Origin: Ramlibacter agri
GTDB lineage: Bacteria; Pseudomonadota; Gammaproteobacteria; Burkholderiales; Burkholderiaceae_C
Reading direction: 5' to 3'
DNA: 64,000 nt
Assembly (NCBI RefSeq): GCF_012927085.1
Contig: NZ_JABBFX010000002.1
Span: forward strand, 496,001-560,000
Shown: one piece after another, positions 17,053 to 27,147 of the stretch
How the letters are laid out: the number at the start of each line of letters is the position of its first letter
Numbering within the stretch: position 1 is the first letter of the stretch
Position numbers and translations under genes: made by a program
The notes under the pieces: generated by a model
Database searches by the model: none
What the model saw: only the letters and a program-made list of their open reading frames with translations
Told to the model about the DNA's origin: nothing

Positions 17053-17946
17053 TCAGGCGCGCGCCGCGGCGTGCAGCAGCTCGTCGACCTGCCGGTCCTT
17101 CTCCTCCCACAGCGCCGCCAGCCAGCGCTGGAAGCGCCGGCGGAAGGCCGGGTCGCTGGCGTAGTCGCTGGCGGCGAATCCTTCCGGGATGGGCAACTGC
17201 CGCAAGCGCACGACGATGCGCGGCGCGCGGCCGCACAGGAAGTCCCAGAAGCTCGGCACGCCCTGCGGGTAGACGATGGTCGCATCCAGCAGCGAGTTGA
17301 AGCGCTCGCCCATCGCGTTGAGCGTCAGCGCGAAGGCGCCGGCCTTGGGCTTGAGCAGGTGCTTGTAAGGCGAGGCCTGGGCGCCGTGCTTGCCCGGCGT
17401 GAAGCGCGTGCCTTCGACGAAGTTCATCACGCTGGTCGGCGCGCGAGAGAACTTGCGGCAGGCGCGCAGCGTCGCCTCCTGGTCCTGGGCCCGCAGTTCC
17501 GGCCGGCGGCGCAGCTCGCTCTTGCCGTGCCTGCGCATGAAGGGGAAATCCAGCGCCCACCAGGCCAGCCCGATCACCGGCACGTAAATCAGCTGCTGCT
17601 TGAGGAAGAACTTGAGCAGCGGGATGCGCCCGTGCAGCACGTGCTGCAGCGCGAAGATGTCGACCCAGGACTGGTGGTTGCAGTTCACCAGGTACCAGCC
17701 GGCGCGCTCCAGGCCATCCGCGCCTTCCGCGTCCCATTGCGTGGGCAGCAGCCACCGCATCCAGGCGCTGTTGCAGGCCACCCAGCCGCGGGCGAAGGCA
17801 TCGAGCAGCGGGTCGATCCGGCGCCGCGCCGCGTGGAACGGCAGCAACAGCTTGACCAGCGCGCCGGCGAAGACCAGCGAACTCCAGAAGAGCGTGTTCA
17901 GGGCGAGCAGCAGCGCGGACAGCGCTCCGCGCAGGAGGGAAGGCAT
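17053..17946 (-). CDS. 1-acyl-glycerol-3-phosphate acyltransferase family protein (YihG-like)
   Basis: 297 residues with an N-terminal membrane segment (about residues 8-35). The acyltransferase box NHQSWVD (HX4D motif) and FVEGTRFTPGKH (motif III) identify a PlsC-type lysophospholipid acyltransferase. Overall length and the later stretch YPQGVPSFWDFLCGRAPRIVVRLRQLPIP resemble YihG/LCLAT-type enzymes. It would acylate a lysophospholipid at the inner membrane. The ATG at 17946 is chosen because the membrane helix starts right after it; the ribosome site is weak. Confidence 0.88.
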   Translation of the reverse strand: MPSLLRGALSALLLALNTLFWSSLVFAGALVKLLLPFHAARRRIDPLLDAFARGWVACNSAWMRWLLPTQWDAEGADGLERAGWYLVNCNHQSWVDIFALQHVLHGRIPLLKFFLKQQLIYVPVIGLAWWALDFPFMRRHGKSELRRRPELRAQDQEATLRACRKFSRAPTSVMNFVEGTRFTPGKHGAQASPYKHLLKPKAGAFALTLNAMGERFNSLLDATIVYPQGVPSFWDFLCGRAPRIVVRLRQLPIPEGFAASDYASDPAFRRRFQRWLAALWEEKDRQVDELLHAAARA

Positions 17947-18102
17947 GCGGGAATGATCGCGCCCTTCGCCGGATGCGGTTTTGCGCGGGGTCAAGTTCGC
18001 TTGAGATGCGCTACCATGGAGCGGCGAGACACGCGCAAAGGGCTCCTGCAGAGCAATTGCCCATCTGACAGGCGAGCGCGGCCTGTCCCCAAGGAGACCA
18101 GC

Positions 18103-18240
18103 ATGCCGAAACCCAACTACGGATTCGAGAAACGCCAACGCGAACTCGAGAAGAAGCGCAAGAAGGAAGAAAAGGCGGCCCGCAAGTCGGCGCCGCAGCC
18201 GGCCCCGGCGACCACCAGCCCGAGCGAGGAGCCGAAGTAA
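18103..18240 (+). CDS. Small charged conserved protein (45 residues)
   Basis: A 45-residue protein starting MPKPNYGFEKRQRELEKKRKKEEK. It is strongly charged with a run of Lys/Glu likely to be helical, and has a Pro/Ala/Ser-rich tail. An AAGGAGACC ribosome site lies just before the ATG and a strong terminator follows the stop, so it is a complete one-gene unit. Short proteins with this N terminus appear to be common in Burkholderiales; no function is known to me. Confidence 0.75.
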   Translation: MPKPNYGFEKRQRELEKKRKKEEKAARKSAPQPAPATTSPSEEPK

Positions 18241-18244
18241 AAAG

Positions 18245-18271
18245 AAAAGCGCCGCATTTGCGGCGCTTTTT
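18245..18271. terminator. Bidirectional Rho-independent terminator
   Basis: AAAAGCGCCGC pairs with GCGGCGCTTTT around a short TTT loop, with A and T tracts on both sides. It separates the small charged gene from pmdC and can end both converging transcripts. Confidence 0.9.
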
Positions 18272-18290
18272 GCTTGGGGACCGGTGACGG

Positions 18291-20485
<2,195 letters not shown>

Positions 20486-21418
20486 CTATTTCTCCTCGGG
20501 CCAGTAGAGGCGGTTGGGGTTGTCGACCAGCAGCTTCTGCTGCAGTTCCTTGGTGGGCGCGATGTGCGGGATGAAGTCCACCAGCAGGCCGTCGTCGGGC
20601 ATGTGGCCCTTCAGGTTCGGGTGCGGCCAGTCGGTGCCCCACAGCACGCGATCGGGGAAGCTCTCGACCACCTTGCGCGCGAACGGCACGACGTCCTGGT
20701 AGGCATTGCGCTCGCCGTCCAGCGCCGGCGGGCCGGACACCGACAGGCGCTCGGGGCAGCTCACCTTGCTCCACACGTTGGTGTTCTCGCGCATGAACTT
20801 CAGGAACAGCTCGAACTCGGGGCCGTCGATCGGCTTGGTCACGTCCGGGCGGCCCATGTGGTCCACCACCACCGTGGTCGGCAGGCCGGTGAAGAAGTCC
20901 CACAGCTCGGGCAGGTCCACCGCCTCGAAATAGATGACGATGTGCCAGCCCAGCTTGGCGATGCGGCCGGCGATCTCCATCAGTTCGTCCTTGGGCGTGA
21001 AGTCCACGAGACGCTTGACGAAGTTGAAGCGCACGCCGCGCACGCCGGCGGCATGCAGCTCCTGCAGTTCGGCGTCGCTGATGCTGCGCTTGACGGTGGC
21101 GATGCCCTTGGCCTTGCCATTGGAGGCCTTCAGCGCGTCGACCATGGCGCGGTTGTCGGCGCCGTGGCAGGTGGCCTGCACCACCACGTTCTTCGTGAAG
21201 CCCAGGTGGTCGCGCAGCGCGAACAGCTGCGCCTTGCTGGCGTCGCAGGGCGTGTACTTGCGCTCGGGCGCATAGGGGAACTCCGCGCCGGGGCCGAACA
21301 CGTGGCAATGCGCGTCGACCGCGTTGGGCGGCAGCTTGAATTGGGGCTTGCTCGGGCCTGCGTACCAGTCGAGCCAGCCGGGCGTCTTCTCGAAACCGCC
21401 GGAAGTGGGTTTGCTCAT
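20486..21418 (-). CDS. pmdD: 2-pyrone-4,6-dicarboxylate hydrolase (LigI/PmdD)
   Basis: 310 residues of the amidohydrolase superfamily, with VDAHCHVFGPGAEFPY (HxH motif), the TIM-barrel stretch GVRGVRFNFVKRLVD, VVDHMGRPDV and WGTDWPHPNLKGHMPDDG. It hydrolyses 2-pyrone-4,6-dicarboxylate to 4-oxalomesaconate/4-carboxy-2-hydroxymuconate. The ATG at 21418 is used; a TTG four codons earlier, overlapping the previous stop, is possible but less likely. Confidence 0.93.
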   Translation of the reverse strand: MSKPTSGGFEKTPGWLDWYAGPSKPQFKLPPNAVDAHCHVFGPGAEFPYAPERKYTPCDASKAQLFALRDHLGFTKNVVVQATCHGADNRAMVDALKASNGKAKGIATVKRSISDAELQELHAAGVRGVRFNFVKRLVDFTPKDELMEIAGRIAKLGWHIVIYFEAVDLPELWDFFTGLPTTVVVDHMGRPDVTKPIDGPEFELFLKFMRENTNVWSKVSCPERLSVSGPPALDGERNAYQDVVPFARKVVESFPDRVLWGTDWPHPNLKGHMPDDGLLVDFIPHIAPTKELQQKLLVDNPNRLYWPEEK

Positions 21419-21426
21419 GTCTTCGT

Positions 21427-22407
21427 TCAATCCGCTTTGATGTTGGCATCCTTGACCAGCTTCGCGTAGCGCTGGATCTCGGAATGCAGCAGCTGCGCCA
21501 GTTGCTGGCGCGTGCCGGGGATGACTTCGCCGCCGACGGCCGTGACGCGTTCCTTCACCTCGGGCGAGGCCAGGGCCTTCTGCACTTCGGCATGCAGCTT
21601 GTCGACGATGGCCGCGGGCGTGTGGGCCGGCGCCATCAGCGCGTACCAGACGGAGGCCTCGAAGCCCTTGAAGCCGCTTTCGGCGATGGTGGGCACGTCG
21701 GGGAAGATGGGCGAACGCTGCGGGCTCAGCACGGCCAGCACCTTGAGCTTGCCGCTCTCGGCCATCGGCTTCACTTCCAGCGCGTTCATCGCCAGCAGGG
21801 GCACCTGGCCGCCGACCACGTCGGTGATGGCCTGGGCGCCGCCCTTGTAGGGCACGTGCATCAGGTCGATGCCGGCGGCGCGGGCGAACAGCTCCGCGGC
21901 CATGTGCGGCGTCGAGCCGTTGCCGGGCGAGGCGAAGGCCACCGAGTTCGGCTTCTTCTTGGCGGCTTCGATCAGCTGCTTGACGTTGCTGAAGGGCGCG
22001 CCCGGGTTGGCGGCCAGCACCACCGGCACGCGGCCGATCAGCGCCACCGGCACCAGGTCCTTCTCGGCGTCGAAGGGCTGCGGCTGGAACAGCGACATGT
22101 TCGCGGCCAGCGCGTTGGCGGCCATCAACAGCGTGTAGCCATCGGGCTTCGCGTTGATGACGTACTTGACGGCGATGTTGGTGCCCGCGCCCGGCTTGTT
22201 GTCGACCAGGAAGGTCTGGCCCATCTGCTTCTGCAGGGCCTGGCCCAGCGTGCGCGCCACCGCGTCCACGGCGCCACCGGCGGAGTAGCCGACGACGATG
22301 CTGACCGGGTGCTCAGGCCAGGCGCCCTGCGCTTGCGCTGCCAGCGGCGTGGCCGCAGCAGCAGCGATGGCGGTCAGGGCCTGGCGGCGGGAAATGGTGT
22401 CGCGCAT
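21427..22407 (-). CDS. TTT-family (Bug) solute-binding protein inside the pmd operon
   Basis: 326 residues with a signal peptide including twin Arg (RDTISRRQALTAIAAAAATPLAAQAQG). Typical Bug stretches are HPVSIVVGYSAGGAVDAVARTLG, FLVDNKPGAGTNIA, DGYTLLMAANAL and MHVPYKGGAQAITDVVGGQVPLLAMNA. The gene sits between pmdF and pmdD, and AAGGAG precedes the ATG. A periplasmic receptor for a carboxylic aromatic acid such as protocatechuate is the natural guess from context. The Comamonas pmd cluster instead carries an MFS transporter, PmdK. TctA/TctB partners are not in the window. Confidence 0.9.
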   Translation of the reverse strand: MRDTISRRQALTAIAAAAATPLAAQAQGAWPEHPVSIVVGYSAGGAVDAVARTLGQALQKQMGQTFLVDNKPGAGTNIAVKYVINAKPDGYTLLMAANALAANMSLFQPQPFDAEKDLVPVALIGRVPVVLAANPGAPFSNVKQLIEAAKKKPNSVAFASPGNGSTPHMAAELFARAAGIDLMHVPYKGGAQAITDVVGGQVPLLAMNALEVKPMAESGKLKVLAVLSPQRSPIFPDVPTIAESGFKGFEASVWYALMAPAHTPAAIVDKLHAEVQKALASPEVKERVTAVGGEVIPGTRQQLAQLLHSEIQRYAKLVKDANIKAD

Positions 22408-22431
22408 GAAATCTCCTTGCTCTTGTCGTCT

Positions 22432-22460
22432 GTAGGGTGCGCAGCTCCGCTGCGCACCAT
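22432..22460. repeat. REP-like palindrome, single copy
   Basis: GTAGGGTGCGCAG and CTGCGCACC flank an AGCTCCGCT-type core, identical in core to the pair at 26060-26134. It lies between pmdF and the TTT gene, inside the pmd operon, where it could affect mRNA stability. Confidence 0.8.
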
Positions 22461-22466
22461 CCACTA

Positions 22467-23150
22467 TCAGTCGATGTACTTGAGCCCGGCCTTTTCCAGC
22501 GGCTCGCGCATCTTGTACATGTCCAGGCCCAGCACGCCGCTGGCCAGCTTGGCGCGCTTCTCGCCTTCGTTGGCTTCGCGGGCGGTGGCGGCGTCCAGCG
22601 TCTTCTTCGCCATGGCGGCGGGCACGCAGACCACGCCGTCGTCGTCGGCCACGATCACGTCACCGGGGGTGACCAGCGCGCCGGCGCAGACCACCGGGAT
22701 GTTGACGGAGCCGAGCGTGGCCTTGATGGTGCCCTTGGAGCTGATGGCCTTGCTCCAGACCGGGAAGCCCATCTCCGTGAGCGTCTTCACGTCGCGGCAG
22801 CCGGCGTCGATGATCAGCGCGCGGGCGCCGCGGGCCTGGAAGGACGTGGCCAGCAGGTCGCCGAAGAAGCCGTCGGTGTTCTCGCTGGTGCAGGCCGCCA
22901 CGACGATGTCGCCGGGTTTGATCTGCTCGGCGACGACGTGCATCATCCAGTTGTCGCCCGGGTGCACCAGCACCGTCACGGCGGTGCCGGACACTTGCGC
23001 GCCGGCGTAGATGGGGCGCATGTAGGGCTTCAGCAGGCCGACGCGGCCCATGGCTTCGTGCACGGTGGCCGAGCCGAATTTCGCCAGCGCATCGGCAGTT
23101 TCGCGGTCGGTGCGCTTGATGTTGCGGTAGACGACGCCTAGTTCATACAT
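22467..23150 (-). CDS. pmdF: 4-carboxy-4-hydroxy-2-oxoadipate aldolase / oxaloacetate decarboxylase (LigK/PmdF, RraA-like)
   Basis: 227 residues with the RraA-like/class II pyruvate aldolase fold. Key stretches are [30 protein letters not shown], and [12 protein letters not shown], which carries the Arg and Asp of the active site. It cleaves 4-carboxy-4-hydroxy-2-oxoadipate to pyruvate and oxaloacetate, the final step of 4,5-cleavage. CCAGGAG precedes the ATG at 23150. The gene follows pmdE across a 133-base gap that carries a long hairpin. Confidence 0.93.
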   Translation of the reverse strand: MYELGVVYRNIKRTDRETADALAKFGSATVHEAMGRVGLLKPYMRPIYAGAQVSGTAVTVLVHPGDNWMMHVVAEQIKPGDIVVAACTSENTDGFFGDLLATSFQARGARALIIDAGCRDVKTLTEMGFPVWSKAISSKGTIKATLGSVNIPVVCAGALVTPGDVIVADDDGVVCVPAAMAKKTLDAATAREANEGEKRAKLASGVLGLDMYKMREPLEKAGLKYID

Positions 23151-23174
23151 GGTTTAGCTCCTGGATTCAAACTT

Positions 23175-23274
23175 CCGGACGCAAAGGGCGCAAAAGATTC
23201 GCGAAGGACGCAAAAGGACTCAATCAATTCTTCTTTTGCGTCCTTCGCGAATCCTTTGCGTCTTTTGCGTCCGG
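23175..23274. repeat. Long near-perfect inverted repeat (hairpin) between pmdE and pmdF
   Basis: Two 42-base arms (23175-23216 and 23233-23274) are complementary at 39 of 42 positions, with a 16-base loop between them. Each arm is itself made of short repeats of the form GACGCAAAG and TTCGCGAAG. In the pmd mRNA it would fold into a very stable stem. It is unrelated in sequence to the REP-like palindromes elsewhere in the window. Confidence 0.9.
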
Positions 23275-23283
23275 CAGTCCGTA

Positions 23284-24318
23284 TTACTTGCCGCGCTGCT
23301 TCAGCAGCGCATCGAGGCGCGGGAAGACGCGGCGCGAGTTCGCTTCGAAGATCGCGTGCTTGTCTTCGGCGGACAGGATAGGCGACGCGTCGATGTACTT
23401 CTTCGTGTCGTCGTAGTAGTTGCCGGTCTCGGGGTCGATGCCGCGCACGGCGCCGATCATCTCGGAGGCGAACAGCACGTTCTTCACCGGGATCACGGTG
23501 TTCAGCAGGTTGATGCCCGGCTGGTGGTACACGCAGGTGTCGAAGAACACGTTGTTCATCACGTGGTCCTTCAGCAGCGGGCGCTTCATTTCCTGCGCCA
23601 GCCCGCGGAAGCGGCCCCAGTGGTAAGGCACCGCGCCGCCGCCGTGCGGGACGATGAAGCGCAGCGTCGGGAAATCCTTGAACAGGTCACCCTGCACCAG
23701 TTGCATGAAGGCGGTGGTGTCCGCGTTCAGGTAGTGCGCGCCGGTGGTATGGAAGGCGGGGTTGCACGAAGTGGACACGTGGATCATGGCCGGCACGTCG
23801 TACTCCACCATCTTCTCGTAGATGGGGTACCACCACTTGTCCGTCAGCGGCGGCTCCTTCCAGTGGCCGCCCGAGGGATCCGGGTTCAGGTTGATGCCGA
23901 CGTTGCCGTACTGCTCGATGCACTTCACCATCTCGGGAATGCAGGTCTTCGGGTCCACGCCCGGCGACTGCGGCAGCATCGCCACCGGCGCGAAGTGGTC
24001 GGGGAACAGCTGGCTGACGCGGAAGCACAGCTCGTTGCAGATCGCGGCCCAGGTGCTGGACACCTCGAAGTCGCCGATGTGGTGCGCCATGAAGCTCGCG
24101 CGCGGCGAGAACAGCGTCATGTCGTTGCCGCGCTCCTTCATCAGGCGCAGCTGGTTGTTGATGATCGTCTCGCGCAGTTCGTCGTCGCTGATCTTCAGGT
24201 CGGCGACCTTGGGCTTCTGCGACGGGTCCTTGATGCCGGCGATCTGCTGGTTGCGCCATTGCTCCAGCTGCTTCGGGGCCGTCGTGTAGTGGCCGTGGCA
24301 ATCGATGATGATGCTCAT
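23284..24318 (-). CDS. pmdE: 4-oxalomesaconate hydratase (LigJ/PmdE)
   Basis: 344 residues of the amidohydrolase superfamily. It starts MSIIIDCHGHYTTAPKQLEQWRNQQ with the HxH metal motif, then carries NLNPDPSGGHWKEPPLTD, MIHVSTSCNP, FIVPHGGGAVPYHWGRFRG and FASEMIGAVRGIDPETG. It hydrates 4-oxalomesaconate to 4-carboxy-4-hydroxy-2-oxoadipate. GGAAGACCCGAG precedes the ATG at 24318. It lies upstream of pmdF and downstream of a PBP-like gene, both on the same strand. Confidence 0.93.
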   Translation of the reverse strand: MSIIIDCHGHYTTAPKQLEQWRNQQIAGIKDPSQKPKVADLKISDDELRETIINNQLRLMKERGNDMTLFSPRASFMAHHIGDFEVSSTWAAICNELCFRVSQLFPDHFAPVAMLPQSPGVDPKTCIPEMVKCIEQYGNVGINLNPDPSGGHWKEPPLTDKWWYPIYEKMVEYDVPAMIHVSTSCNPAFHTTGAHYLNADTTAFMQLVQGDLFKDFPTLRFIVPHGGGAVPYHWGRFRGLAQEMKRPLLKDHVMNNVFFDTCVYHQPGINLLNTVIPVKNVLFASEMIGAVRGIDPETGNYYDDTKKYIDASPILSAEDKHAIFEANSRRVFPRLDALLKQRGK

Positions 24319-24353
24319 CTCGGGTCTTCCTGTTGTTGGTTCCGGTGACGGTT

Positions 24354-25052
24354 TCAGGCGGCTTCCATGCCGTGGCGCCGTTTCGCTTCGGCGGTGGCGG
24401 GCGAAGCCATGAAGGCCAGCAGGCTGCGCACCGCTTCGGGCTGGGCCGAGGCGGCACAGATGCCGGCGGAGAAGATGGTGTTGATCTGCATGGCCGCGGG
24501 CAGCGGGCCGACGATGGTGATGCCTTCCAGCGGCAGCAGCTCGCTCAGTTGCTGGAAGCCCAGGGCGACGTCGCCGCGCGCCACCAGCGAGCCCACGGGC
24601 ACGCCGGGCGGGGCCTGCACCAGGCGGCCTTCCAGTTGCGCGGCGATGCCCCAGCGCTCGAACTGCTTGACCAGCGCCACGCCGCTCGGGCCGGTGGAGT
24701 AACCGACGGTGGGCGCGGCCAGCACGGCGCGCTTGAGCGCCTCTTCGCTGGAGATGTCGGGCTGCGGAGCGCCGGCCTTCACGGCCACTGCGACGCCGGA
24801 GTTCACGAGGTCGACACGGCTGCCATCGACGACGCGGCCCGCGACGATCAGCTTGTCGATCGCATCGGCGGCGAGCACCACGAAGTCGAAGTATTCGCCA
24901 GCCTGCACGCGCTTGGCGGCATCGACGCCGCCCACCGATTCGATGGCGACGGGGCTGGACGATTGCTGTTGGTAGGCCTGCGCGAGCTCGTTCAGCACGA
25001 GCCGGGTGGCCATTGAGGAAATACCCTGGATCACGGCACTCATGGCGCGCAT
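24354..25052 (-). CDS. ModA-like substrate-binding-fold protein without a signal peptide, first gene of the pmd operon
   Basis: 232 residues with a type 2 periplasmic-binding-protein fold similar to ModA: VNSGVAVAVKAGAPQPDISSEEALKRAVLAAPTVGYSTGPSG and LVARGDVALGFQQLSELLP. The ATG at 25052 follows GGAGGAGG by about 11 bases; a second ATG at 25043 is possible. Neither start gives a hydrophobic export signal, since the N terminus reads MRAMSAVIQGISSMATRLV, so the product is probably cytoplasmic. It lies between the LysR gene and pmdE and looks like the first pmd gene. It might sense or sequester a pathway intermediate; no established function is known to me. Confidence 0.75.
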   Translation of the reverse strand: MRAMSAVIQGISSMATRLVLNELAQAYQQQSSSPVAIESVGGVDAAKRVQAGEYFDFVVLAADAIDKLIVAGRVVDGSRVDLVNSGVAVAVKAGAPQPDISSEEALKRAVLAAPTVGYSTGPSGVALVKQFERWGIAAQLEGRLVQAPPGVPVGSLVARGDVALGFQQLSELLPLEGITIVGPLPAAMQINTIFSAGICAASAQPEAVRSLLAFMASPATAEAKRRHGMEAA

Positions 25053-25143
25053 TGTCAACGCGCCCTCCTCCAAACAAAAGCGGGGCCGTGGACTAGCAGG
25101 TATAGCGCTTCGGCATAATTCGTACAAAGCTATTCCTGTTCAG
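25053..25143. promoter_or_regulatory. Divergent LysR/pmd control region
   Basis: The gap between the divergent starts contains ATAGC (25102-25106) and GCTAT (25129-25133) as an inverted repeat with 22 bases between, enclosing an AT-richer stretch with TTCGGCATAATTCG. This is a plausible LysR binding region for control of the pmd operon and of the regulator gene itself. No footprint-grade motif is claimed. Confidence 0.4.
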
Positions 25144-26055
25144 ATGGACCTCAAGCAACTGGAGTATTTCGTGCGGGTGGCGGAGCTCGGGAGCTTCACC
25201 CGCGCCGCCATCGAGCTCGACGTCGCCCAACCGGCGCTGTCGCGCCAGGTGCGCCTGCTCGAGGTGGAGCTGCGCCAGACGCTCCTGGTCCGCAACGGCC
25301 GCGGCGCCGTCCCCACCGAGGCGGGCAAGCTGCTGCTGGACCACGGCCGGGGCATCCTGCACCAGGTGGAGCGGGCCAAGGAAGACCTGGGCCGGCTGCG
25401 CGGCGGCTTGTCCGGCCGGGTGGCCGTGGGCCTGCCGACCAGCGTGGCCCGGGTGCTGACCGTGCCGCTGAGCCGCTCCTTCCGCGAAACCCTGCCCGAG
25501 GCACACCTGTCCATCAGCGAGGGGCTGTCGGCCAGCCTGCAGGAAGGCCTGATCGGCGGCCGGCTGGACATCGTCGTCCTCTACAACGCCCAGCCCTCGC
25601 GCGAGCTGGACATCCTGCCCCTGCTGGAAGAAGACCTGCTGCTGGTGCGCCGCCGCCCGCCGGGGCTGCACGAGGACCCGCCGCCCGGGCCGGTGGACCT
25701 GGCCGAGGTCGCGCGGCTGCCGCTGGTGATCCCGACCCGGCCCAACGCCATCCGCATGCACGTGGAGGCGGAGATGGCGGATGCGGGCCTGCGGCCCAAC
25801 GTGGCGCTGGAGATCGACGGCGTGTCCGCGATCCTGGACCTGGTGCTGGATGGCGCCGGCTGCGCGATCCTCTCGCGCAACGCCTTGCTGAACACGCCGC
25901 GGCCCTCGGCCTACACGGCGCAGCCGATCGGCACGCCGCCGATGCGGATCCGGCTGTCGCTGGCGACCAGCCTGCAGCGGCCGGCGACGCCGGTGCAGAA
26001 GGCGGCGCTGGACCTGATCCGGAAGACGGCGCCGAGCGTGGTCGCGCACGCTTAG
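25144..26055 (+). CDS. LysR-type regulator, probable activator of the pmd operon (PmdR-like position)
   Basis: 303 residues. The HTH is at residues 1-60 (MDLKQLEYFVRVAELGSFTRAAIELDVAQPALSRQVRLLEVEL), typical of the CbbR/NAC-like aromatic regulators. The effector domain includes GLPTSVARVLTVPLSRSFRETLPEAHLSISEG. The ATG at 25144 fits the family start; the ORF upstream is an extension through the control region. It is divergent from the pmd operon, as pmdR is in Comamonas. The likely inducer is an intermediate such as 2-pyrone-4,6-dicarboxylate, by analogy. Confidence 0.85.
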   Translation: MDLKQLEYFVRVAELGSFTRAAIELDVAQPALSRQVRLLEVELRQTLLVRNGRGAVPTEAGKLLLDHGRGILHQVERAKEDLGRLRGGLSGRVAVGLPTSVARVLTVPLSRSFRETLPEAHLSISEGLSASLQEGLIGGRLDIVVLYNAQPSRELDILPLLEEDLLLVRRRPPGLHEDPPPGPVDLAEVARLPLVIPTRPNAIRMHVEAEMADAGLRPNVALEIDGVSAILDLVLDGAGCAILSRNALLNTPRPSAYTAQPIGTPPMRIRLSLATSLQRPATPVQKAALDLIRKTAPSVVAHA

Positions 26056-26059
26056 TCGC

Positions 26060-26134
26060 GCGGTGCGCAGCGGAGCTGCGCACCCTACGAGCTGCAACCC
26101 CGCATGTAGGGTGCGCAGCTCCGCTGCGCACCGC
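26060..26134. repeat. REPIN-like pair, perfect 29-base inverted repeat
   Basis: Copies at 26060-26088 and 26106-26134 are exact reverse complements over 29 bases with a 17-base spacer. Each arm is itself a palindrome (GTAGGGTGCGCAG / CTGCGCACC with AGCTCCGCT core). It lies between the 3' ends of the convergent LysR and AEC-carrier genes, where it could also serve as a terminator. Confidence 0.88.
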
Positions 26135-26142
26135 ACGTGCGA

Positions 26143-27090
26143 TCACGCCCAGAAGTGCTGCACCACCCACAGCAGCGCCGTCAGCGTGAAGAACGACGCC
26201 ACCGTCGTCCCCAGCTGCGCCGCCGCGGCATCCGTGTCGTGCCCGTACTTCTGCGCCAGGATGGGATAGATCCCCATCATCGGCACCGCCGCCATCACCA
26301 CCACGGCCAGTTGCAGCTGGCGCTCCATGGGCGGCAACAGCAGCACCAGGCACAGCACCGCCAGCGGGTGCACCAGCAGCTTGCCGATGGCCACCACGCC
26401 GGCGTCGCGCGCCACGGGCCCGTGGATGCGGATGCCCGCCAGCGAGCCGCCGATCACGAACAATGACAACGAGCCGCAAGCCGTGGCGAACAGGTTGACG
26501 GTGCGCGCCACCGGCTCCGGCAGCTCCCAGCGGAAGAAGGAAAACACGAAGCCGGCGACGATGCCCCAGATCATGGGATTGCGCGAGATGCTGCGCAGCG
26601 AGCGCCGCAAGGCCGCGTCCACCGAGCCCTCCCCGCCGCCGTCGCTGTCGGCGATGGCCAGCGCCAGCGGGATGGTGAAGAAGTTCTCCACCAGCAAGGC
26701 CATCGCCAGGCCGATGCCGGCCACCGTGGGGCCGAACACCTGCGCCACCACCGGAAAGCCGATGAAGCTGGAGTTCGGGCAGGCCATGCCCAGGCCCGCG
26801 ATCGCGGAGGCGGACACGCGCTTGCGCGCCACGCGCCGCGCCCACAGCAGGCCCAGCAGCAGGGACGCGAGCGAACCCAGGCCGTAGGCGGCGAGGAAAA
26901 CGGGTTGCAGCACTTCGCCGAAGCGCCGCTGCGCGATCGCGGTGAACAGCAGCGCCGGCAGCGCCAGGTTGACCACGTACTTGCCGAACACGCGCATGTC
27001 GGTGCGGTCGAACAGGCCGTAGCGCGTGCAGAGCCAGCCCACGGCCACGATCGCGTAGATCGGGCCCGTCAATGCCAGGATGGCGAGCAC
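26143..27090 (-). CDS. AEC (auxin efflux carrier) family transporter
   Basis: 315 residues with about ten hydrophobic segments. Typical AEC features are PALLFTAIA in the first half, the mid-protein GMACPNSSFIGFPVV motif, NPMIWGIVAG, and ATACGSLSLFVIGGSLAG. The family moves carboxylates and related anions. The frame begins at a GTG (27090) because no earlier ATG fits and the first membrane helix starts at once; the ribosome site is weak. It is the last gene after a TTT gene and the Liv operon on the same strand, so it may be co-transcribed and contribute to carboxylate transport. Confidence 0.85.
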   Translation of the reverse strand: MLAILALTGPIYAIVAVGWLCTRYGLFDRTDMRVFGKYVVNLALPALLFTAIAQRRFGEVLQPVFLAAYGLGSLASLLLGLLWARRVARKRVSASAIAGLGMACPNSSFIGFPVVAQVFGPTVAGIGLAMALLVENFFTIPLALAIADSDGGGEGSVDAALRRSLRSISRNPMIWGIVAGFVFSFFRWELPEPVARTVNLFATACGSLSLFVIGGSLAGIRIHGPVARDAGVVAIGKLLVHPLAVLCLVLLLPPMERQLQLAVVVMAAVPMMGIYPILAQKYGHDTDAAAAQLGTTVASFFTLTALLWVVQHFWA

Positions 27091-27147
27091 TGGGTGTCGT
27101 TCTTGCGCGGCGCAAGCGGGCCGATGGCCGCGCTTGCCCGGGAGCTC

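Noticed and set aside
23175-23274. Possible short CRISPR array because of repeated GACGCAAAG units
   Set aside because: Repeats are inverted, not direct, with no equal spacers and no cas genes.
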